Counted from the first letter of the stretch, positions 11,448 to 22,728 are shown. The stretch: DNA of 64,000 nucleotides from Pseudopithomyces maydicus (GCA_026873275.1 JANTUC010000004.1:434001-498000); one strand, 5' to 3'. The notes: generated from the letters alone by a model not told the origin. Program-made: numbers and translations.

Positions 11448-12626
11448 TCATGCAGGCGCAACCGTGGCAGATGGATTCTCCGCACTACCGCCCCCAGTTA
11501 CACTCGCCACAAACTCTTGATAGCGGAAGACCTCTCCACGCCCTAGGCCTTTCCCTCCTTTCCCAAAGGCCCTCCTCCCGCTGAAACCATCGACGACCAT
11601 GTCAATCTCCCTCTCAGTCAGTTTCCGCTCTCCGGGCTCGGGAGCCGTGTGCAGCAGGGCATCCTTTAGCTCCCCCAAATCAATCTGACCGTCATCGCCG
11701 TCATCGAAGGCCTCGAATGCTGCGTTCAGCTCGTTGGGATGGCTCAAACCAGACAGGAGATCGGACAGAGTATTCAGATAGGTTGCCAGATTGATCGACT
11801 TTGCGCCATCGGGAAAGTGGCCGGCGAGGGTGGAGGGGGTGGCGCTCAGACCGAGCTGCGAGAGCATCTCTGCGACGTCGGCGCCATCTACGCTGCCGCT
11901 GTTATCGCGATCCAGCACGCTGAAGGACTCGCGCATGCTGTGGAGGAGCGGGGGCGGGATCTTGGAGAGGGCGTCTGTCGAGGTGGCTCGCGCGGCCATG
12001 GCCGGGCGGGGTGTGGGTCGCAGGGGAGGAGGCTGGTCGATGCTTGTGGGCCGAGATAACGCAGGAAGATGATCTATGCTCGTGGGCCGCGACAATACAG
12101 GGGGCTGGTCGATGCTGGCGGGTCGAGACAAGGCAGGGAGCTGCTCGATGCTCGAGGTTCGCTCTACGAGGCGCTCTACGGGTCGCTCTGGAGGAGGCGT
12201 GCTTGCTCCGCCGTCGAAGCGAGCGGCTATGGCTGCTGTGTTGGAGGCGCGGATGGTGTGCTGTGTGGATGTGGAGACGTGGCGCGAGGGCGACTTGGGT
12301 ATCTCAGGCTCGAGGGAGGCGCCCCGGGTGTGCAGCCAGGGAGGCGGGTTCTGCGATGCATTGCTTGCGGTCGACTTGCGCAGCGGGGCCTGCAAGGGGG
12401 TGTTGCCGGGCGTGGGCTTCAGCGGCGAGCTGCCGGGAGTTGTGGGACGGGCGGTGGACGGCGAGTTGCCAGGCGACTGTGCGAGGGTGCTGGGACGGCG
12501 GAAGGGTGAGGTGCGCGGGCTGTTGAAGGAGAGCGGGGACGGCTTGTACGGGGTGGGCGTGGTGGACTGGATGGGTGTGTGAGCGGATGCAGTAGGGAGG
12601 CGGGAGGCGGGAGGGGGACTTACCAT
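11448..12626 (-). CDS. EF-hand protein, regulatory myosin light chain-like with proline/serine-rich N-terminus
   Basis: Open frame of 392 aa from the ATG at 12624-12626. The first 230 residues are low-complexity Pro/Ser/Thr and include about four 12-residue repeats of the SIDQPPVLSRPT type. The C-terminal 160 residues hold EF-hands: DRDNSGSVDGADVAEML (canonical loop) and a second, DDGDDGQIDLGELKDAL, with a FPDGAKSINLATYLNTL segment between. This arrangement resembles regulatory myosin light chain (Rlc1/Mlc2 type), which binds the myosin II neck at the cytokinetic ring. The sequence right after the ATG is GTAAGT; a 57-nt intron (12567-12623) ending in CCATCCAG would remove 19 codons in frame. 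Which form is made cannot be told from sequence. Confidence 0.75.
   Translation of the reverse strand: MVSPPPASRLPTASAHTPIQSTTPTPYKPSPLSFNSPRTSPFRRPSTLAQSPGNSPSTARPTTPGSSPLKPTPGNTPLQAPLRKSTASNASQNPPPWLHTRGASLEPEIPKSPSRHVSTSTQHTIRASNTAAIAARFDGGASTPPPERPVERLVERTSSIEQLPALSRPASIDQPPVLSRPTSIDHLPALSRPTSIDQPPPLRPTPRPAMAARATSTDALSKIPPPLLHSMRESFSVLDRDNSGSVDGADVAEMLSQLGLSATPSTLAGHFPDGAKSINLATYLNTLSDLLSGLSHPNELNAAFEAFDDGDDGQIDLGELKDALLHTAPEPGERKLTEREIDMVVDGFSGRRAFGKGGKGLGRGEVFRYQEFVASVTGGGSAENPSATVAPA
12029..12160 (-). repeat. 36-bp coding tandem repeats in the EF-hand gene
   Basis: About four units encode SI(D/E)(Q/H)(L/P)P.LSRP(A/T). The nucleotide units are visible as GGGCCGAGATAACGC/GGGCCGCGACAATAC-type copies on the plus strand. 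Copy number is likely to vary between strains. Confidence 0.6.
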
Positions 12627-12628
12627 GG

Positions 12629-12793
12629 CGGGCGATGCAGTCTTGTGGAGGGTGGATGCAGTCGGTCTTGTAGGCGGATGCAGTTTGTTATGCGGGTGGA
12701 TGGTGGATGCGGTCAGTCTTCTGGATGGATACAGCCAGTCTGCTGGGTGGATGCAGTCAATCCTCTAGGTGGATGCAGCCAGCGTCGGTGGTG
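12629..12793. repeat. Minisatellite of about 22 bp between divergent genes
   Basis: Seven or so degenerate units built on GTGGATGCAGTCAGTCTTCT, for example starting near 12650, 12673, 12704, 12723, 12747 and 12769. The array fills the promoter-proximal side of the EF-hand gene in the 546-bp divergent spacer with the Afi1-like gene. Confidence 0.75.
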
Positions 12794-13172
12794 TTTGGCG
12801 CCGTATTGACTCGGCGAGTTCCTCCAGCAACAAACACGGGAACACGGGAGGCTGTTATCGATAACCACCTGGACCCTGGCAAGCTCCACCCGCACAGGGG
12901 GAGGGGAGGGAGTTCGCTGCTGCAGCTCTCAATTCCCCACAGTGACCGACTGTCCCATGCATGCATACACCAGCCCAGTGCATGCATCTCCAAAAGTGCC
13001 TGCTGGCCTCCACGAGCTGATCGCCTCCCACCCTGCCCTTCTCCCCCGGTCCCCCTGAAACCGCCAGTCGCGAGCAGACTCCGGCACGACGACGGCTACT
13101 AGCGCTGCCAGACACTGGACATCACACCATGCAATTGCTTCCCACCGCGATAGCCCATATCGAGCACCCATA

Positions 13173-15673
13173 ATGGCCGAGGTCATGCAGCACCGCGCGA
13201 ACGGTGGGCCCTCGCCTTCAGCCTCAGCCTCCGCGCCCACTCCGGTTCCCACCCAGCCTGGCCTCCAGCGCCAGCCCTCCTTCTCCTCCTTCCCTGCCTC
13301 GCGCAGCCCCTCGGCCATGTCCATGCGGAACGAGAAGCGCCCGCCGCGCTCGCCCCAGCCGCCCATGGTCCGCGAGGACGACGTGTCCGTCGACCAGCTC
13401 TCCCAGGACTCGTCCTTCATCGACACGAAGCAATTGAGGCTGCGCTCGCAGTACCCCGCCGACTCGGTCGAGAACCATGTCGAATACATCCTGGTCGCCG
13501 CTTTCGACATTGATCGCGGTTCCGTCATGGAGCACCAGTATCCGGGGCCCATCAGCGGCGACGAGACCATGCTGGCAGAGCTCATGTTGCCCGACCAAGC
13601 CCACGTGCGAAGCCAGGACTGGACCGTCTTCTTTCTGCACAAGGACACCAGCGCCGACGAGGAAGAGAAGGAAGCGAGGAAGGAGAGGCGCCGCCAGAAA
13701 CGCAAGCTGAACCAGAGCGCCGACGCGGATGGTGACGATACCACAGGTGGCGCCGACGAGTCCGATGCCCCGGACGGCTTCGACGACGATGACCTCACCG
13801 AAAGCGAAAACGAGATAGACCCGGACGGCCCGCCGCTTGTATATGTCCTGAATCTGGTGAACACCAAGCAAGACAACACGGTCAAGAGGTCCGTCGTGAG
13901 CTCTGCTCCACCCATCCCATGCTGACACAACACAGAGGAGCCATCGTCAAAGCCATGGCCATATGTACAAGGCATCCCTTTCTGCACATCTACAAACCTT
14001 TGTTACTGCTAGCCCTGGAAGAGTACTTCCGAGCCCCGGTCTTGGAGACGCTAGCTTCTCTCTACAATGCACTCAACACCATGGATCTGTCGCTGCTCCC
14101 CAAGCTCTCCCTCTACGAGAACTATGTCCTCCAGGCAACCGACGCCAAAGACATGTTCATCGAGAAGTTCGAGCAAATAATACGCCAGCGACGCGCCGAG
14201 GAAGCAGAACGAGCCTCCCTTCCCTCGGCCTCCTCGTCTGACCTGCAGCGAAAGCATTACTCCCCACCACGAGATACCCATGAATTCGAGTCCAAAGTCC
14301 TTTACAACGGCGTTCCTGTACCCATCAAAGTCCCTACTGCATTGAGTCCCGAGACGGTCGGCGACTTCTCTCTTATCAAACTTATCCAGACCTTTTCTAC
14401 ACCCCACACAACCCAGCCGCAGCCCTTCGCCCTCCATCCTCATCTCACCACGAGCGGTGCTTTTACGCACCCCATCATTGTCTTAGTAAATGCTCTTCTC
14501 ACGCAGAAACGCATCATCTTCATTGGCCACAATCGGCCCTCTGGCGAAGTCGCCGAAGCCGTCCTCGCAGCTTGCGCTTTGGCGTCTGGTGGAATGCTAC
14601 GAGGATTTGTGCGTCACGCTTTTCCCTACACCGACCTTACCAAAGTCGACGATCTCCTGAAGGTTCCCGGTTTCATCGCTGGCGTAACGAACCCTGCCTT
14701 TTCGCACAAGCCAGAATGGTGGGATTTGTTGTGCGATCTCCCAACCGGTAGAATGAAAATCAGTAATAAGATCGAACTACCACAAGCTACAGACGGTCAA
14801 GTCTTTTTCCAAAGCCAAGGCATTCCCGTCGGCATATATCCGTCCGGAAGCGAAAGTAAAGGAGCCGCTGATCCCACTGGGGACACACACTTCATGGAGA
14901 GCTTGTTGGCCAGCATTGCGAACCGCCATGGCGAGAATGCCATCCGTGCCAAATGGCGCTCTTGGATTCTGAAATTTGCCCGCATATCTGCTGCTTTCGA
15001 GGAAACCGTTTACGGAGCCTCCGCCCTGTTCGTTGGTTCTCACGCGACCGACGAGTATGTATACGGAGTTACAGGCCACGGCTTTGTATGGCCTGATGAA
15101 CTTTCAAAGATGCGTGAACTGGCCGCAAACGTGCACCGGGTAGAAGGCTGGCGTAACACACGTTCATACTACAGCTTCATCCAGGATCTCGCCCGGCAGT
15201 GGGAGAGACGGCCTGTACGAGGCATTGATCTCCATCACCAGCACGACAAGCTTCGTTGCTTGAAACTCACCCATGATCAGTCCGCTGCCATCTATCTCGC
15301 TCTGGGACGCTGCGTCGAGGAAGCCGGTGGGCCCAAGCCTTCACCCTCACCATCCGATACCGACCTTTCCACAGTAACCACTTCGACATCCCTCACCATA
15401 GCGAACGACCCAGACCGCAAACCTGGCGATCAATTGCAGTACGATACTATACTCCAATTGTTATGTGTGATCCCAGAGACCAACTCGGGTTTGTTCTACC
15501 TCAGTCTGGGGCTATTCCATCCGAGACAAGATGTCAGGATGAGCACGGTGAAGCTATTAGAGAGAATCATGGATCATCCTGCCGGGCGGCACTTTTGGGC
15601 TACCCTAGGGAGATTTGCCAAGCTGGCGTTCTTCAGGGTGAAAAGGGAGGAGGGACGGGAGAACAAGACGTAA
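13173..15673 (+). CDS. Afi1/SPA-domain vesicle-trafficking protein (MesA-like)
   Basis: Two exons (13173-13888, 13936-15673), 817 aa, one 47-nt intron. The N-terminal 85 residues are Pro/Ser-rich. The Afi1 docking domain follows from about residue 100 (VEYILVAAFDIDRGSVMEHQYPG, WTVFFLHKD), with a charged linker, then the SPA (stabilisation of polarity axis, DENN-related) domain from about residue 240 (RHPFLHIYKPLLLLALEEYF). Yeast Afi1 binds the Arf3 GTPase and MesA of Aspergillus supports polarised growth, so a role in Arf3-dependent polarity or trafficking at the cell cortex is inferred. The frame is intact and the protein has the length expected for filamentous fungi. Confidence 0.85.
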
Positions 15674-16180
15674 AGGAGTGTCTGGGAGAGTAACGGTAAT
15701 GATAGCTATGATATGTCGACGGATCTACTGAATCAAGAACGCTGTAATGTAGTGATGGATTTATGCTTCCCACCACGTGGTTCCAAAAATATATAGGCGA
15801 GGCACCATCGCGAGATGCTTGTCATGTTCTACATGGATTCACTGCACTATCTGTTTCCTCGGAGCACAGAAATTATTTGGGTCGGCGGTACGTCGAAAAT
15901 ACACGAGCCGTGGATTGTGAACTTACGGGCCCACCTTCCTTGTTGGGACAGCCCGCCCGACTCACGTTCCCGAGCGATTGGCTCGAAACTTACCTCGTTG
16001 AGCTCCAATTTGCCTTCTAATGCTGCGGAGAAATCAATAACCCAGCCATGCGAAATCATACCGAACCATGCAGGTACATAAGACTCCCGGCGACCTGGGT
16101 TCTTTTTGGCCTCTGCGCACGACACCTCCGTCGTTGATTCCTCCAAGACACCAACATCTTCGATTGGTTCGCATCTCACG
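15674..16180. other. Intergenic region, about 500 bp
   Basis: Contains an A/T-rich AAAAATATATAGG at about 15785-15797, which could be a TATA-like element for the downstream phosphatase gene. No coding evidence. Confidence 0.35.
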
Positions 16181-17281
16181 ATGTGGTGCTCCACCCTTCT
16201 CCCAACCATTCTCGCCATATCGGGACTGGCCCAAGCATATAGCGTCAAGACGCATGTCAACTACACGGTCGTGACTGGCATCTTCAAGCAGGATGACGTC
16301 GCCACGGACCCTTCGAGCTTCAACTTCACGGCAGAGAACTTTGGCCTCATTGAGAGGAAGTATCCGAGTGACAAGACGTACCGAGGGCGGAATCCTACGA
16401 GCTGGCAGCGCTTGAATCACTACATCGATACTTTGAACAAGAAGGCCAAGAAGTCAGAGCGGTACACGCTACTCTTCTTAGGGCGTCACGGGGAGGGATA
16501 GTGAGTACATCCTAAAGATGCATAGGCGAAATAAATACTGATGGGACTATATAGCCACAACGCTGCTGAATCCTACTTTGGTACCCCGGCGTGGAACTGT
16601 TACTGGTCCGAGAAAGACGGCAACGGTACCGTCACATGGGCAGACGCGCACCTTACCGAGACCGGCATCCAGCAAGCGAAGGCTGTCAACAAGTTCTGGA
16701 GAACACTTCTCACCAAGGAGAAGATTGCCGCCCCGCAAACATACTACACGTCTCCTCTGTACCGCTGCCTCGACACCGCACGCCTCTCCTTTTCGGGTCT
16801 ACCTCTGCCGAAGAAGAGTCCGTTCAAGCCCATCATCAAGGAATACTTCCGCGAGGGTATCTCGGCGCATACTTGCGATCGGAGGAGCAGCAAGACGTTC
16901 ATCCATCGCAACTTTCCCACCTTCCGATTCGAAAAAGGCTTCGCAGAGGTCGATCCGTACTGGACCGAGTTGTTCGCCGAGCCCAGCCAGGACCAGGACA
17001 TCAGAAGCAAGACGGTGCTGGATGACGTCTTCGGCAGCGACAAGAGCACGTACATCAGTGTGACGGCCCACTCGGGAGAGATTGCGAGCTTGCTGCGCGT
17101 CTTGGGACACCGTGATTTCCGCCTGAACACGGGAAGCGCGATACCGGTGTTGGTCAAGGCGACCACGTTGAAGGGGAGCGGACCGGCGACTACCACCCTG
17201 CCTTATACGCCTCAAAAGACGTGTGCGGCACCGCCGACGATCCGTGATTCGAGCTGCAATGATTGCTCGTGCTGTTTGTAG
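16181..17281 (+). CDS. Secreted histidine phosphatase superfamily protein (phosphoglycerate mutase-like, Pmu1-type)
   Basis: Two exons (16181-16500, 16555-17281), 348 aa. The ATG at 16181 starts a signal peptide (MWCSTLLPTILAISGLAQA). The catalytic RHG motif lies in LFLGRHGEG, interrupted by the intron and continuing YHNAAESYFG. Further family blocks are TYYTSPLYRCLDTARLSF (second conserved Arg) and SVTAHSGEIASLLRVLGH (second catalytic His). Such enzymes transfer phosphate through a phospho-His; the substrate of the fungal secreted branch is unknown. The protein ends SSCNDCSCCL, an unusual four-cysteine tail. Confidence 0.85.
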
Positions 17282-17437
17282 ACCTTGGGAAAGGCGGTGA
17301 TGAAAGTAAATATAGTAATGTAATTTAAGTCGATACATGAAGCGTGTAGTTCCTTTGAAGTGTGCATCCTGCTCTTGTCTATCGTTAATGCCATATCTCT
17401 ATGATTTCGCCGTACAGTATATACCATCTTCTCACCC

Positions 17438-18364
17438 TCATTCCTCCTTCAAATCTTCCACGGGCTCAACATTCTTCACAATCCGCGCCGGACTCCCCAT
17501 AACGACGCTCCAGTCCGGAATACTCTTCGTCACCACCGAGCTAGCCGCCACCGTGACGCCCTTCCCGATAGTCACACCGGGGAGGATGACAACATGGCCA
17601 CCGATCCAGCAATCATCCCTATCACACACACACACAATCAGCCAATCAGTTCAGCACAACACGTATCCGTACGACGACTCCTCATCCTCATCAAAGAGAC
17701 AAAAGAAAAACCACTCACCCGATAACCACCGGCCTCCCATACTCGATATCCTCCCTCCGACTCTGCACCTCCGTCTCATGCGTCGCCGCAAAGATGCTCA
17801 CATTCGGCCCAAACATGACCCGGTCCCCGATCGTCACGAGACTGCAGTCCAGGATCGTCAGGTTGAAGTTCGCGTACACCCTGTTCCCCAGGCTGATGTT
17901 GCACCCGTAGTCGATCCGGAAGGGGGCTCGATGAAGACGTCGTGGCCGACTTTGCCGATGATACTTTGGAGGCGGGAGAGGCGCTCGGCGGCGAGCGAGT
18001 CGAAGTCCGGGTTGGAGGTGAGCGGGGGAAGTACTATATGGCACGGGCAGTGTTAGGGTCGTGTGGGTGGATTTAAATTCTTTGTATTGCTGTTGTTGTT
18101 TTGGTAAAAAAAGAGAAGGAGGTGCGTACGGTGTTGTATTCGTGTGCCCAGGCACGCGCCCTGAAGCGGGCTGCTGCTAATGTTGGCTCTTGGGCGTTGT
18201 AGCTGCCAATGGCGTCAGCAGGAATGAAATAGATGGTGAGAGTACGTCGATGGGAGTCGTTACAGCATGCCCGATATCATCTTCTCGAATTCCTCGCACC
18301 ACGGCACATGGCTGAGCTTCTTTGCCTGCTCGATTTCCTGCGTGTTCTTCTCTTTGGCGGCCAT
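17438..18364 (-). CDS. Sugar (maltose/galactoside-type) O-acetyltransferase with two apparent 1-base frame breaks
   Basis: Four exons: 18264-18364, 18130-18202, 17719-18033 and 17438-17618. Reading starts MAAKEKNTQEIEQAKK and the N-terminal mac domain contains ARFRARAWAHEYN. The left-handed beta-helix hexapeptide region follows: IDYGCNISLGNRVYANFN, MFGPNVSIFAATHETEV, WIGGHVVILPGVTIGKGVTV, ending GSPARIVKNV. The catalytic His is the one in AATHETE. Exon 3 is out of phase at two G5 runs (18024-18028 and 17922-17926 on the plus strand). One extra base at each restores a continuous 223-aa protein and also makes the exon phases agree with the flanking introns. It acetylates sugar hydroxyls with acetyl-CoA in the cytosol. 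Confidence 0.82.
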
Positions 18365-18430
18365 TTTCGTTTCTGCTCACTATCTGGATATGATGGAGAC
18401 TGTCGTAACAGAGAGTACAGGGTTGCTGTT

Positions 18431-18459
18431 TGGATTTTGGATTTTGGATTTTGGATTTT
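18431..18459. repeat. TTGGATT heptamer repeat, about four copies
   Basis: Short perfect microsatellite upstream of the O-acetyltransferase start, in a 316-bp spacer that otherwise shows nothing. Confidence 0.7.
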
Positions 18460-18680
18460 ATTTATATATGTATGTAGTCACGTACACCAGGTGCGCACAG
18501 CACCGTGACTTCCCAAGTAGACCCCGCTAAAGCACTACGTTTGCCGGGGCTGTCGCCGCGGGCAGGAACAAGTACAGGGCCAAGTGGATACAATAGGTCC
18601 AGTACGACTGTCGGCCCGATTACGATCCAACCAAAAACAATGTCGTTACGAAAAATATGTGGGTAAGCATCTCGACTTCT

Positions 18681-19622
18681 TCAAGGCTGAATTTTGGTGT
18701 GCCAGTTGGCTTGTACGAATCCGGTAATTTCCTCAACGATGGCTGATTTTGCCATTTGCGTTGATGCTCCCCTGCCCTCATCGTCCGCTTGAAACGTCGT
18801 GAGCTCGTCATGGTCCTTGCGCAACTCGTGCCGACAGACTGACTCGTCTCGATACTGCCACACCTCGTCGTGGGTCGACGTTGCGCCGGGAATTGCCTTG
18901 AATCGTTTAGGAAGATATGCGTTCGCCTCAACCTCTCCACCCTGCTTTCCACCCTGATCGGCTTTCTCAGCCACGCCCAACTCCCGCACCTGCGTCTGCA
19001 ACGAGCCCCCATCCAGGCCCCAGACAAACTCTCCCAATCCCATAATCTGTCCTTTGGTCCTGTACTCTGCAACGACCCCCGTCGCCACGAACAGTCCCGC
19101 CTCCACATTGCCCTTCTTGCTCCTCACATTCTCGTCCATCTCTTGCGTCAACACCTCTACCATTCTCCCAGCAATCGCACCGATGCGCCGGATCTTCTTC
19201 CCATGAACAGACCCCCTTGGCGTCCATAGGATCTTCACCTCGTAGTTAGCCACCTTCCTCACCCATGGATTCCTCTTCAGCAAAGTCTTCAGATGCGCGC
19301 CCATCTTCTTGTCCCAATCCGCCTGCACGAACGTGTTCACGTGGCCTTTGAAATGTACCGTGATCTGAAGCGTGACGGCGTTTGTGAAGATCCACTTTGC
19401 ATACTCGCTGCCCTCGAGATAGCGGTAGCGCTGGAGTGCCAGAAGACCGGGGTTGCCGTTGTGGAAGGGCGTGATCTCAACACAGGTGTGGCTGGAGTCG
19501 TAGACTTTCCTAGTGAAGGGGAGGCCTGCAGTGGTGCGCGGGTTGGATGCTGGCGTAGTTTGGGAGTAGATGAGGTCGCGGAGCTCCGGGGGGAGCGTGG
19601 GAAGAAGTTGACGGAGCGCCAT
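18681..19622 (-). CDS. Uncharacterised protein with F-box-like N-terminal helix
   Basis: Single-exon frame from ATG at 19620-19622, 313 aa; upstream in-frame sequence has only GTG. The N-terminus MALRQLLPTLPPELRDLIYS resembles the degenerate F-box/2EXR starts common in dothideomycete proteins of unknown function. The rest (AVTLQITVHFKGHVNTFVQADWDKKMG, charged C-terminus) matches nothing I recognise. No signal peptide or membrane segment. Coding status is supported by the clean long frame and codon bias; function unknown. Confidence 0.6.
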   Translation of the reverse strand: MALRQLLPTLPPELRDLIYSQTTPASNPRTTAGLPFTRKVYDSSHTCVEITPFHNGNPGLLALQRYRYLEGSEYAKWIFTNAVTLQITVHFKGHVNTFVQADWDKKMGAHLKTLLKRNPWVRKVANYEVKILWTPRGSVHGKKIRRIGAIAGRMVEVLTQEMDENVRSKKGNVEAGLFVATGVVAEYRTKGQIMGLGEFVWGLDGGSLQTQVRELGVAEKADQGGKQGGEVEANAYLPKRFKAIPGATSTHDEVWQYRDESVCRHELRKDHDELTTFQADDEGRGASTQMAKSAIVEEITGFVQANWHTKIQP

Positions 19623-20446
19623 TTTTGTGATTCTGTAGAGTTGTGTAGACGTGGGATTTGGCAAGGGTGGTGATAATCGATCAAGTGAACGAATGGTGGG
19701 TGCTATGGTCACCACAAGCGTTGTCGCCGGTTTGAATATATGGTGGGGGACCAGAAGCGAGCGCTACATGGCTGGAGTGAAAGTGTGGTGTGCGCCAAAC
19801 TGCCTGCCTACTGTGTCCCGGGTTGCTACTAGATTGTAAGTTTGAGCTTCAATGTACCAAAGGAACAAAATAATGTAATTTTTTTGCACTCGGTTAGACC
19901 TCGACTGCGTTTCGGACGGTAATCGGCAGGCTGCATTGGCAGGACTTACGGCAAAGAGGAAAAATCCCGGTAACGAAATTTCCGCGTCTCAAAGTTCTAG
20001 TTTGCCATTTCAAACGCGTAAACAAAACACACGAATAGGTCCATTGATGGTTATGTTCTTCTGTAACTCGCTGTTTCGACAGATAGACTAACTAGATAAT
20101 ACCAAAAATCAAGTCATGATGAGCGTTAACTCGCGCGATAAGCTACAAAACAAACATGATGTAATCGAAGAGTGATATTGTGGTTGAGTTACAAGTGAGC
20201 AGATGTTGGGGTATGGGCATATATGTATTGACGTTGTGGCTGAGCACCGTTGAGTCAGACCGTCACAGTCATCGATGAACACCGAACATTAGATGTAGAT
20301 TGATCACGTTGCACAAATCCGGCCACTCAAAAGAACTTTGGTATTCGTCCCCAGTAAGAATTTTGTACGTCGAATCAACCCATATACGCCTGTTTGGAAA
20401 TGCAAAAAATCGCGAGTCAGGACGAGACCTGAAGCAATAGATCACC
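19623..20446. other. Intergenic region, about 820 bp
   Basis: AT-rich between about 19840 and 20440; promoter of the uncharacterised gene and 3' flank of NOP7. No coding or RNA feature seen. Confidence 0.4.
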
Positions 20447-22506
20447 TCATGATGCCTGTGCACCCGCTTTCGACTTATCCAGACGTCTCTTTTTCCTCCT
20501 AAGATTTTCAGCCTCGGTATCCCGCTTGTTTGTTCCGTATTCAATCCGCTTGAGGAGCTTCCGCTTCTTGTTTGAAAGCATCATCTTCTGTCGGGCGCGC
20601 TCCTCTTCCTGCTCCTTCCTCTTCTTCTCTGCCTTCTTGCGCACAGCAGCATTCTTTGACTTGGTTGTTTCAACTTCAGGCTCAAGAGTCTTGCCGGTAG
20701 CCTCTGCTTCCAGTTCACGCTGATGCCGTAACCGAGCAGCTTCCCCATCGGAGATGTCTGATTCGGCATCAGAATCAAATCCGTCCCAGTCTTCCTTGGC
20801 CGCAGGAGTTTTATCATCGTCATCATCTTCGTCATCGTCTTCGGAATTAGCAACGTCCATGCCTTCGCCAGCCTCGACAGACGAGTCTCTCTCCATCTGG
20901 ACATCTTCGTCTTCGTCTTCACCTTCTACCTCCTCCGCATCCGACTCGGCCTCCTCCTCGTCTTCGAATGCCTCCGCCTCGCCCTCGAGCTCCTGTTCAT
21001 GCAACGGCAAGTTGGGGTCATATTCGCCCTTCTTGGGTTTCATCCACGGGCTAAGATGGGGCGGCAATTCAGCACCGGGAGCATAGAGATCGGGACGGAG
21101 CAGCTTCCCCTGGTTAATGCAGTCCCACACCCATTGTGGCTGTACGTAAGTGCGGCCCGGCATCGTCGAGCGCGGCCATTGAACTTTAGGGGTAGTTTCA
21201 CCCCGTTGATGGCCTCGGCAGCATCTGTAGGGAGAGCGGTTCGGTCGATGATTTGATGTGTGATGGAGGGATCAGACTCGTTGGTTGTGAACGCACCATC
21301 TCCCAAAGTGGAATCCCAACCAACGCGCTTGCAACCAAACGCCTTGAGAAGGAACTCCAAGGGAGCACGGGGTGTCTCGCGGGCCAAGTAGAATGTATAC
21401 GGTGCGAACAAGGAGGCCGCCTCGGCACTTGAAGCTTCAGGCTGGGGCAGGATATCCGCATCTGGCGCGACCGCCTCAAACTTGTCGATGGTCTCGGTGT
21501 TCTCGTCTTCTACCTGAGCTACTGGTTGTTCCTCGGGTTGATCCTCCTCCACCTCGGGGGCATTGGCGATGCGATCGGCAAGGGCTTGCGCCTCGGGGTT
21601 GGCAGTGGCAGCAGCTCCATCACGCGATGCATTCTCGTTTGCGGCCACGCTCTTGCCTTCAAGTTGGAAGGCACTCAGCTCTGCACCTTGGGCGTCCATG
21701 CTGGCGTTGAACTTGGGAGGGTACACCAGACCAATGGATGTGTACAGACGGTAGTTGACAAAGCCCACTAGGGTGGTGTAGAACTCGACAAAGGTGCCCA
21801 TGATTCTGAAATCAATGTCTCCTCCGGTTCTTTGCACAAAGCGGTAGGGAACCAGCCACAGGACGTCCTGGCCTTGTATGGTGGCTTGGTAGTAGATACC
21901 CTTGATTGACAGGAAAGACCTGCGCAGCGAGTGGGAGACGATAACGTAGTGCTCGAACTCGTGGCACAGCTTCTGGCACAGAGCGATGGTCTTGGCGGGG
22001 ACATGCTCGCTCGAGGGCAGGTTCGCGAAGAGGAACAGCATGGACAGGGCATCGTCGAGGTCGCGGAGGGCATCGACGAAGGTGGGGTAGCGCTCCTTGA
22101 TGATGTGGTCGAGCTTGATCTTGGGCGTGAGGTTCTTCTCAAGGCGGGAAGCATCACCGGACTCGCCACGGCCCAAGGCGCGGGCAATCTTCTTTGCGAC
22201 GGTCTTGTGTTCGCGGAACTTGGCCAGCAGCGGCTCGTGGAGCAGATACTGGATGTCCTTTGTGTAGTAGAAGGTGGTGGCGGCGGTCGAGCCCTTGGAC
22301 ACCTTCTTCTTCTTGCGCGGCTCACGGGGGTAGATTCCCTTGAAGATACACAGGCGGCGGAAGTCTGGGAGGGAGATCTGCAGCTTCTTCACGGCGCGAG
22401 TGCGCGTGATGTAGTTTTTGGCGGCACCAGCCTTGCCTGGAGGGGGTCAGCGGGCGGGCGCACTGCGGCGACGAGAGTGCGTACCTTTCTTCTGAATGCG
22501 CGCCAT
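20447..22506 (-). CDS. NOP7: Pescadillo homolog, ribosome biogenesis (PeBoW complex)
   Basis: Exon 1 is only 22 nt (22485-22506, MARIQKK), then a 48-nt intron, then 20447-22436. The N-terminal pescadillo domain begins KNYITRTRAVKKLQISLPDFRRLCIFKGIYP. A BRCT domain spans about residues 350-450 (TYVQPQWVWDCINQGKLL, preceded by FYLARETPRAPLEFLLKAFG). An acidic stretch and a basic coiled-coil tail follow (KKRKLLKRIEYGTNKRD). The product works with Erb1 and Ytm1 in 27S pre-rRNA processing in the nucleolus. The frame breaks inside the BRCT domain at a G4 run on the plus strand (21189-21192). One more base there gives VKLPPKVQWPRSTMPGR joined to the rest and a 670-aa protein, so a sequencing deletion is likelier than a defect in this essential gene. 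Confidence 0.92.
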
Positions 22507-22728
22507 GGTGTGCGTGTGAGTGTCGGCGTCTGCGTCTGCGTCTGCGGGTCCCAGCGCTGGAGAAGTAGGGCAGGAAAAATGTTGCGGAGCCCGGAGAAAC
22601 CCCCGCCGACGACGCCGCGGGAAAGCGTTGGTGGAGCTCGCAGTGGGTCCCCCTTCACGACCGCCGTCCATCGAGACGCCTGTCTGAATTGCCATGTGCA
22701 CGCCCAAGTCTGCGCGTCGGTGACGACA
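22507..22728. promoter_or_regulatory. Compact divergent promoter, NOP7 / PIG-U
   Basis: Only 222 bp separate the two start codons. The sequence is GC-rich with no TATA box visible, as is usual for paired housekeeping genes. Confidence 0.5.

Noticed and set aside
12929..13987. Minus-strand open frame of 352 aa
   Set aside because: Antisense shadow of the Afi1-like gene; low-complexity composition from GC-rich codons.
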